Source: Rhabditoides inermis | Lineage: Eukaryota > Nematoda > Chromadorea > Rhabditida > Rhabditidae | Assembly (NCBI GenBank): GCA_963966185.1 | Contig: CAWZYM010000094.1 | Span: forward strand, 385,001 to 449,000 | Direction: 5' to 3' | DNA: 64,000 bases | Shown here: positions 33,873 through 46,125 of the stretch, in pieces | How the letters are laid out: each line of letters opens with the position of its first letter | Position numbering within the stretch: the stretch's first letter is position 1 | Made by a program: the position numbers and the translations under genes | Notes under the pieces: model-generated | What the model was told of the DNA's origin: nothing | What the model saw: only the letters and a program-made list of their open reading frames with translations | The model's database searches: none

Positions 33873-35396
33873 ATGACCGCTGTTCGTCACCCGGCTGTAT
33901 CTTGGGCGCAGCGCGATTCCTTCATCTACGTCACCATCGAGGTATTTTGAATATTTCTCGAAATTTTATTTTCAGATTTATTGTCGCTATCCAGTTAAAA
34001 TTGTATGACCAACGTTCTGGTCATACAATTTCGTTCTGGTATCATAGGAAAATCAGAAACTCTACTGAGTTGGCATATTTATTAGTAATTATGTATTTTA
34101 GGTCGATGATGCCAAGGTTGAGGATCTTTCATTCACCGCCAACGGTCTTCATTTTAAGTGCGTTCAATCACTTTTTGACATCTGTACTTCCTGCATTAGG
34201 TTAATGATAATTTTGAGTTTTAGGGGTGCTTCCAAGACGGAGCAGTACGAGGCTTCGATTGAGTTCTTTGACGAGATCAATGGAGAGGAGACGAAGCGGG
34301 GATCGAGCACTCGTGCTGTAGAGCTCCAGATCCCGAAGAAGGACGTCAAGTGGTGGCCTCGTCTGCTCAAGGAGAAGGGAAAGGTCAGTCAACTTGGTTT
34401 CTACTTGAGTGGAATCTAAGTTTGAATGCAACACATTTATTCAGGCTCATTGGCTGAAGGTTGACTTCAACAAGTGGAAGGACGAGGATGAGTCTGACGA
34501 CGAGGCGCCCGCCGCCGGCATGGGTGGTATGGGAGGTGAGTTTTTTTTATAATTATTAATATTACTCTTTCGTAATTTTGTCTATGATATGGTTCTTGTT
34601 TATCTTGGGGTATAACGTTCAAAAAATGACATAGACTTCGACGATGAAGAAGAGGAAGCTCCCGCTCCCAAACTAAACACGAATCTCACTCCCAAACCTC
34701 GACCGGATGCGAATCTCTTACCGACAAAGCGTGGCGGTCTTTGTGGTATGTAGATGTAGTTGGCGTGGTGTTGTCATGTTGCTGCGACGTGTACACACAT
34801 TCGACACCATGGGAATGAGACACTCTAGGTATCACCCCGGAGCAGTTTGAGAAGCTCGGTGCTATCTGTGGTATGTTGCATGTCGATGTTGTTTAGACAT
34901 TCGTTTCTATGGTTGTAGGATTCGCCAAAATGCCCAAGATGAATGTTCCTGCTGGGTTTGATAAACAAACCCCTGGCTTGATGAATAAGCTAGGATCGGA
35001 TGATGAAGTCGTAAGCGATGCTACCAAGAGTTGCCCCTTTTCTGGGTCTGGCGCAGCGGGAGCGGGTAGGCGTTGTGGTTGCGTAATGCGTATACGATTT
35101 GTGGTGAAAGATTAATAGAATAGTCAACATTATATATGTCTGTGATTACAAGAACTTTTGTTTCAGGCATGCCGGGCATGGGAGGCATGGGTGGTATGGG
35201 CGGAATGGGTGGATTCGACATCAACTCGTATCTGCAGAACATGGGAGCCGGTGGCGGTGACATCCCCAACCTTGATGGATTTGAGGATGAGGATGGAGAC
35301 GGTAGGTATAGGTTTTTACGATTGTTGTCAAGACAATTTGCAGAGATGCCCGAGCTTGAGGACAACGAGGAGGAGGGAGTGGAGAAGAAGGACTGA
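33873..35396 (+). CDS. daf-41: p23 Hsp90 co-chaperone (PTGES3/DAF-41 family)
   Basis: The core CS domain is read from four exons: MTAVRHPAVSWAQRDSFIYV, EDLSFTANGLHFKGASKTEQ, YEASIEFFDEINGEETKRGS, ELQIPKKDVKWWPRLLKEKG and AHWLKVDFNKWKDEDESDDE. p23 binds the closed ATP state of Hsp90 and slows its ATPase; the conserved WxRL patch (WWPRL) is present. The acidic C-terminal tail (MGGMGGMGGFDINSYLQNMG, then LEDNEEEGVEKKD) is encoded by 35167-35301 and 35344-35396. Between core and tail lie three more open exons, all phase 1 to phase 1 and multiples of three, so core and tail join directly or through them. The gene starts right after a TTTTAG acceptor. Confidence 0.93.
34635..35065 (+). other. Three symmetric candidate cassette exons in p23
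   Basis: 34635-34745 (111 nt, FDDEEEEAPAPKLNTNLTPK plus 17 residues), 34829-34870 (42 nt, ITPEQFEKLGAIC) and 34919-35065 (147 nt, FAKMPKMNVPAGFDKQTPGL onward). Each has AG before, GT after, phase 1 at both ends and an open frame. None is part of the known p23 core. Confidence 0.7.
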
Positions 35397-35674
35397 ATGT
35401 TACAATGGCGTTATAAGTTACTTCCCGATGACTGTCGCAGTTTTCTGCGGATCTCGCTCTCACACCACCAGATTGTTCAATTATCTCGCTTTGTTATGTG
35501 TATATGTTTGATCTTGAATTTGATAGATTTCGTGATTGAATGTTAAATTATACAGTTATAAAGATTTATTAAGCGTTTGATATGCAGTAACGTTCTCATG
35601 TCGAGCGGTTCAACACCTTGCATATGCTTATCCCTGTTTGCTTTCTTTTAGAAGTGTAATAGCGAGTTTTTGAG

Positions 35675-36746
35675 ATGCCAAAACCAAGGCGAGATCCGAA
35701 GGATCGTTATCGTTGCAAGGCTGGCGAGTGTGAGGATGACAAAAAGAACCCCCCGAAGACGTACAGTTTGACTACGCTGATCGAACACGTGCTGGTGTCT
35801 CACATCGAGTAAGTATTAAAATTGTGGTCGGTCTTTTTCAATTAACTTCTTCAAAATGGCTTTGAAATTGTCTTGTTTCTGAAAACCTTTGCGCGTAACG
35901 AGACTTTAAACATCGAGAGAGACACTCGGAAGCAAGAAGAGAGTGATACCACGAAGTAAGCACTCTACGAGTTCAGTGGTGTCAATGAAATGGGAATATG
36001 AACACCATGAAACATTCTACAGTACAATGTGTTCGATACACTGTCTATGCAACATCTATTCGAATGTCTTTTCTCGGACACGATGACGTTTTCATCGAAA
36101 CATCCTGATTCCTGATCCGGATGTCGAATCCAATTGTCTTTGTGTTGCAGCCCGGGCAAGCAGGCTTACAATGCCAAGTGTACAGGCTGTGGAGCCCTCT
36201 TCTACGCGGTCGCCCATGCCATGTCTCATCGGAATTCGATGGTACGCGTCTGAACGCTTGTGTAGTGGTGATCACAGTAGACAATGTTTACTGTACTTTA
36301 CCGTAAACTTACCGTAAATTACATAACCATGTGCTAGTTGATTCGAGATGCATATTCGGAATTCTTGTCTTGTGTAGATATCGTATACTGTCATTTCAGA
36401 AGAAGGCTGGCCACAAAGATCACGTTATTGAGATGGTGGAGGAGGGAGACACGGTGGTGATGCACATGAACGCCAATATTCTCTGGGCCAAGATCGCACA
36501 CTGCATCGCGTACGACACAGAGAGTGAGTCGCTGTGGTAGAACTTGTTTCGACGGCGTTTCGAAGGGGCTATTTCGAAGAGACTAACCACACGTTTAGGG
36601 GAGATAAACAAATTGGAGAATCACATGAAGAAGGAGCTGGATAAGCAGAAAGAGGCGCTGCTGTCGCGCTGGAGACACGACACGCACGTGTTCAAGCAGA
36701 AGATCGACGAGTCGCGCATCGAGAATGCAAAGCTCAAGGACGGTGC

Positions 36747-36795
<49 letters not shown>

Positions 36796-39700
36796 CTGGG
36801 GAAAGTACCGGTCTCCGGTCCGCTTCTAGAAACGTTTCGAAGAGGCTGACCACACTGTAATATGTTGCTATATTGTAGAGAATAATGTACTTGTATTGGT
36901 ATTATGAAATGGAGGATTTGAACGGGATTTTCCAGTGATTCGCAAGCTGGAGAAGAAGCTCGGTGTCCAGAAGATGCGCAAGTCTCCTGGGACGAAGGAT
37001 GTGAGAGAGCCGGCCGAAGTGCGTCCAGCGGAGTCGCCGCTCAAGACATCGCCGTTGGCTTTCGACGATCCGCCCGCGTCTCCCCCCGCTGCCGCTCCAT
37101 CCACCAACACGGTGAGCGTTGTGTTGTGTGATGTACATGAACGTTTATACAATTTAGCCGTCGACGCTGTCGTTGGCAGAGGCGGCGATGCGCTGGGCGA
37201 AGAAGCCGCCGCCTCGTCCCAACTCGCGAAACGCCGCGGAGAAGAGGAGGGAGGAGGAGGAACAGAGGCGCGAGGAGGAGCGGAAGAGCAGAAAGGAGGA
37301 GGAGGAGATAAAAAGGAGAGAGGAGCGCAAGAGGCGTCGTGACACCGAGGAGAGGGAGGAGGCCGAGAAGAGGAGGAGGAACGAGGACAGAGGGAGAAGG
37401 GAGCCGTCGGATAGCCGCGATAGGAGACATAGCAATGAGGTGGCGTTGTTGACAGTTTCTAGTAGTCAGAGTCAGTCGGAAATGTATACGGAATCGTTAG
37501 ATGTGAACATGAGACATGACATTGCAAACAGTGGCTAGTATGTGATGCTAATGCCTGTTCAAGGCGTGGTCTCTTCGTAAACCGTTTTCGATCTAGTTCG
37601 AAGTAGTTGGAGGGCAAGTAGTTTGAAGTGGGGCATTTCGGAGGTAGTTGAGAGTAGTCGGAAGGCAAGTTGGAAGGCGTTTTGCAAGGCATCTCGGAGT
37701 TGGTTGAGATGCATTTGGGCAGTAGTTGGAAGAGACTGACCGCTACCTTATTGCAGGGCTCGTCGAGCAAGAATCGGGAGCGTGACGCGGACACGGAGAA
37801 GCGGCGGCAGGAGTGTATCAAGCGGATGCAGGAGGCGAACCACCAGGACAGGAGCGCGCGCCCCGGCGGCACCCGTATGGTCGACACGCTGCCGGCCCGC
37901 ACTCCCGGCCCCGCGGAAAAGGTGTGTGCGATGAGAAACCGTGGCCAGACGCGATCATGTGTCAAACATCCGTTATTCAAACGGACACTTTCTGTCAGGG
38001 GGGGTTAGACTCTGCCAGTTAGACTCTGCCCTCTGAAGACGAGGTCAGACGCGATCACGTATCGAAAATCGCATGATACGAAGACATCTCTTTCTTACTG
38101 AGGGACGGTCTTTCTCTTCTGCCAGCAAAGATATAATGAAGGGGGCGACGTGTTCAGAAGGGCCGCGGTCGTCCGCGCAGAGACTCGTCGTCGACTCGTC
38201 CAGAGTCGACTGAGAAGGATAGGGAGAGGTCGACGAGCCGGGCCGACAACGCGCACACCGCCACTCGCACTCCCGCTCGCACACCCACTCCCACCCATAA
38301 TCGCGAGGCGCCGCTCAATGACTATTGTGAGTGAGAGAAGTTGGTTGTAGTAGGTATTGAAGTGCAGGGTTCGGGTTCGGATGTTGTTGGCACCATCATC
38401 ATCTCACCCCCGTATACTTGCAGGCCCGCGCGAGTATGGCGTGGAGGACGAGGACGACGCGATGCCGGCGACTCCGCAGAGCCGCCGCTCCCTGGTCAAC
38501 TTCCTGTCCGACTCGGACGACAGTCTGGGCACGCACACGCCGCGCCAGCGCCGCAATCGCAAGGCCGGCAACGCCACTCCGACTACGCCCGTCTACAACC
38601 CCGCCTTCCTGCCGAGGGGATCGGCTGCGACGCCGACGACCGGAGAGCGGCCGGACACGCCAGGGTTCTATCGCACGCCGTGCGCCACGCCCGGATTCGA
38701 CGCCGGCACGCCGCAGGTGGGGAGGGAGGAAGTGGTGTGAGCAGGGTTATAAAGATGTGTTGCGTATCCGGGCTTTATTACCTGCTCCTAGGGAAGTGGG
38801 TCTGGGGCGTATCCGGGCAGCAGCTTTATAACCCGATCTTTATTCTCCTGAGGGGGACGAGTTGTGGGAGAGCCTGGCCATCAAACTTTCTAATGTGTGT
38901 GGTTGCAGATGACGACTCCGATGTACTCGCGCACACCGGCGTCGCGTGGTCCCAGCCGAGTGGGGTGAGTGAAGCAAGTTTGAGTAGAAGTCAGACTCAA
39001 AAAAGTGTTTTTTTTAATCATAAAGCGCCCTTTTCTGAGTCTAATCTAGTCTTTACTGAGGTGATGTATTGTCGACGTATTGAGCGGGGAGACCTGGACG
39101 AGACTAGCAAGAAGAGACGACTGCGACGAATGGAAGCGGATTATGCTCACGGGACCAGCTCCATAGCGAACCAAACCATTGGAATGTGTATAGAGATCCT
39201 GGATAAAAAATTTTTTGATTTGATTTTGATTGCAGATCGCCCTTCGATGCCGGAATGAACGACTCGTGGGCGACGCCGGGAGACAGGAATGCCAGGTGTG
39301 TAGGTAGATGATTGCGATGAGAGATGACGATTGATTGTGTGTTGCAGCGCAATGGCTCGCATGTATGCGGAACACCAGGCTCAAGAGGAGCGAAAGAGAC
39401 AGGAGAGGGAGAGGGCCAGCCAGCCGAACACGTTTCCGTTTGGAGGCTCGGCCGTTCCGTCCACTCCCCAGTTCAATGCTCCGCCGCCTATGCAGCAGCC
39501 AATGAACCACCCGTACGGACAGCCGCCACCCAACCAGCAGTGGAACGGCAATGCGTTCGGACAGAGACCGCCGCCGCCGCCGCCGCAAGCAGCACCCCAG
39601 TACGGAGACGCGGCGCCGTTCTGGCAAGCGCCTCCGTACAGTGCGCCCCAGACGTGGAACGAGCCGTATGGTGTGCCGCCGCCGTCCGCCCCGCCGCAGA

Positions 39701-40222
39701 TGCCGTCGTATGGAAGGGGAGGCGGGATGGGCAGTTTCGGAAACGGGGCAGCTATGGGAATGGCGTATGGACAGCAGCAACAGCAACAGCATGCGGCACC
39801 GAACGGAGGAGGAAACGAGCGGAATGGACAGGGAGCGGGGGCCACGCACAACACTCGTCTCGCGCACAAACAGCAAGCAGCAGGTGAGAGAGGGAGTGGG
39901 CAGGAAGCATCAGAATCAGAATATTTATCTCAAATCAAGTAGCACACAATATCGATTACGTTAATTACGGTGGGATACGGTAAAATACAGTAATACAATG
40001 CCTACTGCGAGTTCCAACGACACGGGTTTCGGTAGTGTGTGTAGTCAGGGAGCATGTGCGTAGTCTGTGATTGCAGCCCCGCCCCCGTCGCAGCCAACGC
40101 AACCGTCCAGCAGAGAGAGCAGGCCTGTCGACGCGGCAAAGAGCTCGTCGAGAGGCGAGAAGGGCAAGAAGTCGAATAAGTTGAAAGAACTGAAGAAGAA
40201 GATGGCTTCTGAGCGCAGGTAG
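35675..40222 (+). CDS. Unrecognised zinc-finger, coiled-coil, low-complexity nuclear-type protein
   Basis: I do not recognise the family. The N-terminus (MPKPRRDPKDRYRCKAGECE) carries two Cys/His motifs: C-x4-C with HVLVSHI, and KCTGCGALFYAVAHAMSHRN (C-x2-C-x9-H-x3-H), both zinc-finger-like. A helical part follows (INKLENHMKKELDKQKEALL, RKLEKKLGVQKMRK), then a long Glu/Arg-rich segment, Thr-Pro repeats (TRTPARTPTPTHNREAPLND, PTTPVYNPAFLPRGSAATPT), a helix MYAEHQAQEERKRQERERAS, a Pro/Gln/Gly-rich region with PPPPPPQ and QQQQQQ, and the end KLKELKKKMASERR. Many TP/SP sites suggest proline-directed phosphorylation. Exons are continuous in frame over at least a dozen introns, but a split into two genes near 37.5 kb is not excluded. 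Confidence 0.65.
36262..36356 (+). mobile_element. Retroposon family R1, 3'-end fragment
   Basis: TACTGTACTTTACCGTAAAC and TACATAACCATGTGCTAGTTGATTCGAGAT match the 3' end of the copy at 14300-14646. Heavily 5' truncated; intron of the zinc-finger gene. Confidence 0.65.
36747..36791 (+). repeat. (GA)n tract at a 5' splice site
   Basis: Begins GTGCGTGAGAGAGAGAG directly after an exon ending AAGGACG of the zinc-finger gene. Confidence 0.9.
37558..37754. mobile_element. MITE family F, second copy
   Basis: Left end CAAGGCGTGGTCTCTTCG and right end GAAGAGACTGACCGCTACCTT are approximate reverse complements of each other and match the termini of the element at 1939-2111. The interior is a run of GAAGTAGTTGGAGGGCAAGT-type repeats. 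Partial termini also occur near 36549-36598 and 36828-36858 in the same gene. Confidence 0.55.
39909..40031 (-). mobile_element. Retroposon family R1, inverted 3'-end fragment
   Basis: On the minus strand it reads GGAACTCGCAGTAGGCATTG, then ATTACTGTATTTTACCGTAT, and ends GAGATAAATATTCTGATTCTG, matching the family 3' end. It lies within an intron of the zinc-finger gene. Confidence 0.65.
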
Positions 40223-40835
40223 GCTCCTGTTCCATCCGCCTGTACGGGGTTGCACTTGTTTATGAGTTATGGGTTTACCAGCATTTTATTGTATACGTCC
40301 TCTACAGGGTGCAATTACACAGATGTCTTTCATAAACATATATTCTCTCTTTCTCACTCACTTGAACCCCGTGCAATTTCATTCCTATTGCGGCCATTTG
40401 TCCCTGTTGTTATCAGAAACGGTGCAGTTGTAGATGTATTTCCTTGCCATTTTTGATGTCCAATTCTTGTTCTGGTTTGTCAGTTCTGGTTTGTCAAATG
40501 TTTGCGTAATAAAGTTTTTTTTTTCAAAAACTGTTTTAGTTTCTTACAACCACACGAAAAGAGGCGACAACTATGTTGTTTATCTGTCGAAAAAAAAATG
40601 CAAACATAGTCTGGATCAACGTATATCAACCATGAACGAAAGACAACTCTGCGAGTTGAGGCGACTTGCACAATCATCATCTATACAGGAACGGGAGGGG
40701 GGGGGGGTGAGCGGGGTAGAATAGACATCTATGGGGTGAGCGGCACACGTGAGATCATCCGACAGCTAGCGGGAGTCTAAGGCATACACGGGAAGGGAAG
40801 GCACTGGTGAGAAGAAGGGAGAAGGTCATCGGACA
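40223..40835. other. 3' intergenic region between convergent genes
   Basis: Holds the 3' UTRs of the zinc-finger gene (+) and TTLL4 (-). AATAAA at 40508 is a plausible polyadenylation signal. A G-run follows at 40696. No gene seen. Confidence 0.5.
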
Positions 40836-40978
40836 TCATTCCTCGTCGCTCTCCTCGTCCACAAAGCCCAGCCGGCACTGCTTCTCCAGTCTGCAAGGGA
40901 GGGAATGAAAGGTTTTCACTGTTTGCCTACTATGTCGATTTTCTCATGTTATCGGTAATAAATCTATAAACCTATCTA

Positions 40979-41013
<35 letters not shown>

Positions 41014-42217
41014 TCACCTGCATATGGCGGCGCGCCTCTCTCCGGCGCACATCAACTGCCAGTGCTGCAGCAGCAGGTTCGCGTACACCGGCTCGGCAAA
41101 GTACCTGTGTGAACACGGGTTATATCAACCACACTCAAGACAAACTCCTAGGGTCGGAAAAGGTCAGCGACAGAAACTGTTTCGAACATTTCTGACCCTA
41201 GGAGTCGAGTGTGGAAATCATTGAAGTGCTCATAAGCCTTCGAATGTTTTATATAATTGAACTGAATAACACCTCGTCATTCAATAAATACTATTATGAC
41301 CGACTTTTGCATGTGCTGTGTGTTGTGGGTGGGGAAGACGAGGCGGAAGGCGCCGCGGCGGCGCTGCTCGTCCTCGAATTCTACCAACATCTTCACGTCC
41401 TCGCTCGTCAGACGAGACACGATCGAGTCGTCCGTGCTGCAGAGAGAACATTGTTCTCTCTCTCCCTCTCTCCCTCCCTCCCTCTCTCTCGCTCTCCTTC
41501 CCTCTCTCTCACCAGTACGCCTCCTCCTCCCACTTGGCGTCCTCTTCGGCGCGCGCCCTATCGCGCTCGTCCGCCACAGACTCCTCCCAGCCGCGCTCCT
41601 GTAACAAGAACACTAATGTCCTCGTACAGTCACTATCCAATCACACGTATCCATCCTTCTCAACAGCCCAACCCAGAAACACAATCTGTCACGCGCAAAC
41701 TATTCATCCGACGACTACTGCATCACACAACGTCCTCGCTAATGTGGTCGCTATCTAAACACCTCTCTGATTTTTCCATCCATTTAATTACCCTACCCAA
41801 CACTCTTCTCATCAATACAACCACCCTCCAAAAGTCCGATCATCTCCCCGCTCTCACCTTCTCGAGATGCATGTCGGGCTTGGGCCAGTTGCGGGGGCGG
41901 GAGCGGATGTCGAGCTCAGGGGTGTCCGTCTCCCCAGCAGTAGGCACATGTATACCAGCAAGGTTGAGCACGTCCTTGGCCAGCGGGGCCTTGACAGAGA
42001 TATCGAGAGGGGTGCCCGAGTGGAGCGACGGGGAGATGTTCAGCTGAAAGAGGCGAGGGATGAGAGAGAGAGAGAGAGAGGAAGAGAGAGGGGGGAGGAG
42101 AGAGAGAGAGAGGGAGAGAGATCAGCGCGCACCTCCAGCAGCCACGGTCGCATGTCCTCGTCGAGTAATATGTCCACACCGAACAGCTCGTGGCACACAA
42201 ACCTGTAATGTAGCAGT

Positions 42218-42268
<51 letters not shown>

Positions 42269-44797
42269 CTCTCCTCCTTCCTTCTCTCCACTCACCCGTA
42301 GTGCAGGTGCTTGACCATGTGGTCCCGGATGGGCTTCTCGCACGCGATCACCGCCTTCACTATCACATCCTCGATCTGCGCGCGCAGAGACACAGAGTCG
42401 ATGCCCTCAAAGCACACACGGGGTCACTCATTCCATAGACGACTCAAGGATTCAAGCTTCAGTGCACACGAGTCGAGTCTTAGCCTCCCCAATAATTGCA
42501 CAGTGGCGCTTAGCTTTTTGATGTTTGGTCATTTGCTAGAGTCATAGAAACACGAAACAAGCGAAGAACACAGTAAACGTCCTTGCACTCAGTCGCTCAC
42601 CTGTTACAAGCTTACAGTACAGTACACACGATTCTCTCTGCCCAGCTCTCACCTGATCGTCAAAGTGTCTCCACAGATGGGTGAGCGTCCACTTTGGCAC
42701 GGGCGCGTCGGACACGCCGTCCTTCTCGGCGAGCTTGTTGATCGAGTAGTTGGTGAGGTGCATGTACTTGTTCGACACGGTCGCCATCGAGTGCGAGTAG
42801 CTGGAGAAGGAAGGAGCGTGAGAAACGACAGGAGAGACCAGTTTTTATGAGTGATTTCGTGCGTGTCGTGATCACGTTTTGCATTTGAGAGGCCTACAAA
42901 AGCCAACGAAGTTTGTGATTCCGAAGAACAAAGTTGAGTTGATGAATGATGAAATAGGGCTGGTCTCCTCTGGCAGATACTCACGGTACGGAGGCGAACC
43001 GCACGAGTCCCTCGTCGTAGATGTACACTCGCAGCGGCTCGAGCGAGGGGATGTAGGCGTACAGGCGCAGGTCGAACTTGGCGCCGTTGATGGTGAGCGG
43101 GCGGTGCACGTAGCTGCAACACGCACAATGCAAAATCGAAATCCCTCACGAATTCATAGCTACATATCTCACTCTCGTCCCTAACTGCTGGACGTTCCTT
43201 ACGAACTGGATTCCAACGCGATATCACAAAAAAACAATGATCGCTCTCGTCGCTTACTGGATTCAGTGGCTGCAATATACGCTAATGCTACAAGAAAAAG
43301 CGACAGTCACTCCATCTCGCCATCGCCACTCACTCACTTCTGGGCAAATCATGGGCATAATCATCTCACATACAGTATGCCTTGGAACTTGGAACTGAAT
43401 TGGAAAAAGGCATTATCATTCACTGCTGGGCGATCATGAGCTCATGGACACACTAGTCCCACAAACAGTATCTCAGGAACTCAATTTCAATCTCTTCTTC
43501 ACTCACTGCTGGGCGATCATGGGCTGCTTGGTGGGGACGTCCTTGAGCTTGCGCGTCACCGAGATGCCCGTGCCGCGAGCAGACGCCGGCTGAACATACT
43601 CATGGAAGGCCAACAATAATGACAAGCAGAAACAACATGATGTAGACTAGGAACACGCACCGGCTTCAATATGAGATGGTTCTGCGGGGACGATTCGAGG
43701 TACTCGACCATCTTGGAGTGATCCTTGGGAAGGATGTATGTGATGGGAAGGATAAAGTACTCCTCGCCCCATCTGCAACACACGAAACATCTTGTTGTGA
43801 ATAGTACAGTTCCTTTCCTAGGTAATGTCATATTCAACTATAACGATTCCGGATAAAGTTCTGACTCTGACTCTAATTACTAGTACATCCACCTATAGAT
43901 AGAATCTGGGAACTAGTACGACACCTAATATTTCACTTCAGCAAGGTCAACAAAATAGTTGGAAGAAAAAAAAATCACCCACCTCTCGATGCACTTCTCC
44001 ACGTGCATCCACAGTCGGTCCTTGCGGCCAATGTGGAACGCGCCAGGAAAGTGGTTCACCTAGAAAGCCTCTCTCTCCCCCTCTCCCTCTTCCCCTCTCT
44101 CTCTCTCTCTCTCTCTCTCACTCGCTCCCCCTCCTCCTCTCTCACCTTCTGGTACGAGCGGATATTCTTGTACTGCGCCGACTTGAGATGCCGACCCCAG
44201 TAGCCGATCCACACGCTGTTCTCGTCAACCACCTGGAAGTCTTGGTCTGTCCGTCTGTCCGTAACCATATGCGTATCTGTTATTCCGTAACCATGAGCGT
44301 GTTCGTCTGTCTGCCTGTCCGTAACCATGCGCGTGTATGTCTGTCGTCTGTCCCGCTGTCCCGTACCTTGAAGTGACTGGCGGCGAGGCTGTGTCGCATC
44401 ACAATCGGCAGCAGGCTGTTGTAGCACCATGTGAGGCGGGTGGAGATCTTCTTGCTCGGCTTCGACACTGCATACAACACATCACTCAATCCTCACTTCG
44501 CCATCCATCGCTATCTCTCCCATTCCACTTCCTGGATGGCTACATCCTGGATCTTGGAAACTGCGTGAGGTACACGAGGCTAACTGCTTACACAGTGTAA
44601 CAAGCACACGGCTCACGGTGGCCAGGCAGGAAGGCATGACACCATTCTAGCTCTCTCTCTCTCTCTCTCTCTCCAATCTCTCACCATTGGTTCCCTTGGT
44701 GTAGAAGCGCACCGTCGGCGGGACGTTGCTGAACAGGCTGTTGCGGAGAAACGGCTCCGCCTCACTCGGCTCACGGTTTACCTATACACGTAAACAT

Positions 44798-44836
<39 letters not shown>

Positions 44837-45973
44837 CGACCTTGCTGGAGAGGCAGTGCGAGACGAGTTCGGATAGCCCGCACATCTCGCCCTCATCGGT
44901 CACGCCTCAAACCAAACCGCATAACAAAGAAACATGGTAATGATACACACACTCGAGAAAAGCTGGCTAACACTATAACACCATCATATTTGCATGCGGC
45001 AATGCAATGCTGGGCGAGAATCAATAGGCGTCGCCGGGAATGCGTGGAGGGGTGAGTGAGCAGAGTAGAGAAACGGGGGAGAAGAGAAGGAAGCCGTGGG
45101 GGCAGAGTAGACGAGTCGAAACGCCGCCACGCCACTTTGTCTAATTCATTCGCCGCCGCCGTCACCGCCACTGCTACCGAGAGGCGGGCAATATAACATG
45201 CAGCTAGGCGCATGCATACTCCATCCTCATCCCTCGCCTCTCCCTACCGGCAGGCCAATAACAACACCTCGCTCACTCCGACTCTCGCCAGCTCGCCACT
45301 GATACTCGCTATTCCTGCGACCTGCGAGTCGTAGAAATGCATGCATGTTGAATGAGAAAAAGAGAGAAAAGTCGGCTTTCTCTTGCCAATCTTCGGCGGC
45401 CATTCTTTCGTCGCTCTTTCAACCCGTCACTCTTCTCGCCTCCAATCACTCACTTCGACCTCTCTCTCTCTATCTCTCTCTCTCTCACTGCAACGCGACA
45501 CTGCTTTCACTGCGTCACACCACAAACACCCGTTACACACTTCCGACACATCACATAACCCCGGAAAGGGGAGGCTAGATAGATGGGCCGCTTCTTTCTC
45601 TACCAGTAATCCATCTCGAGTCGCATTCACATTCGTCAAGCCGGCTCTTATCTTTAAAAGCTCGAAGTTCAAACAACTTCTACGTTTGAATGTGCAAGGG
45701 ATAGTTAAGCACTATACCCGCATCCGCAGAACTCGTCACTATACCAGGATGGAGTGTGCTATCACTAACTAGCATTATCGTAAGGCCGATAAAGAAAAAC
45801 TATCATTCCACCATCGCTCTTCACCCACCGACTGTCGTCTCGGCGGGGCTCTCTGTGGCGGGGCTCTGTGTGGCCGACGAGTCGGCGGAGACGACGGACG
45901 CGGGCCGCCGGCCCTTCTTCCCCTCCCCTCCTCCTCCTGCTCCTTTCTTCGCCCTCCCCTTCGCGGCCTCCAT
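40836..45973 (-). CDS. ttll-4: Tubulin polyglutamylase, TTLL4-type
   Basis: ATP-grasp ligase adding glutamate side chains to tubulin tails. Conserved order along the minus strand: [94 protein letters not shown] (ATP-binding), [73 protein letters not shown] and [20 protein letters not shown], then a tail [20 protein letters not shown] and end [16 protein letters not shown]. These match vertebrate TTLL4 closely. The start is taken at 45973 ([20 protein letters not shown]) after a TTGCAG acceptor; that N-terminal exon joins in phase but lacks homology, so the start is less certain. The acceptor of exon 2 is TTTGAG. Confidence 0.88.
41129..41213. mobile_element. Small inverted-repeat element in a TTLL4 intron
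   Basis: CCACACTCAAGACAAACTCC (41129 onward, ending CTAGGGTC) pairs with GACCCTAGGAGTCGAGTGTGG at 41193-41213, apart from a 6-base loop-out. The unit is 85 bp. Confidence 0.65.
43326..43531 (-). repeat. Exon-end/5' splice site segment repeated three times in TTLL4
   Basis: The true exon end reads CCCATGATCGCCCAGCA then GTGAGTG (43530-43501). Diverged copies occur in the downstream intron at about 43419-43442 and 43328-43356, each keeping a GT at the same place. Confidence 0.7.
44224..44366 (-). repeat. Minisatellite in a TTLL4 intron
   Basis: About three copies of a 45-55-base unit containing GTCTGTCCGTAACCATGCGCGTGT, with mismatches. Confidence 0.7.
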
Positions 45974-46125
45974 GCCGCACCGAGCACCCGACACCGACAG
46001 CGACAGAGTGCCTGCAACACACACGCATGCTTCAACGAGCACAAAACATCAGTTCCAAGGGCACAGAGCGACAGTATAAAAATGCAAATGAACGGATATC
46101 GTATAGCCGATGATACCGCGCGGTC

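Noticed and set aside
39046..39876. 276-codon minus-strand open frame
   Set aside because: Antisense to coding exons of the zinc-finger gene; its Arg/Leu-rich composition is the complement of Pro/Gln-rich codons.
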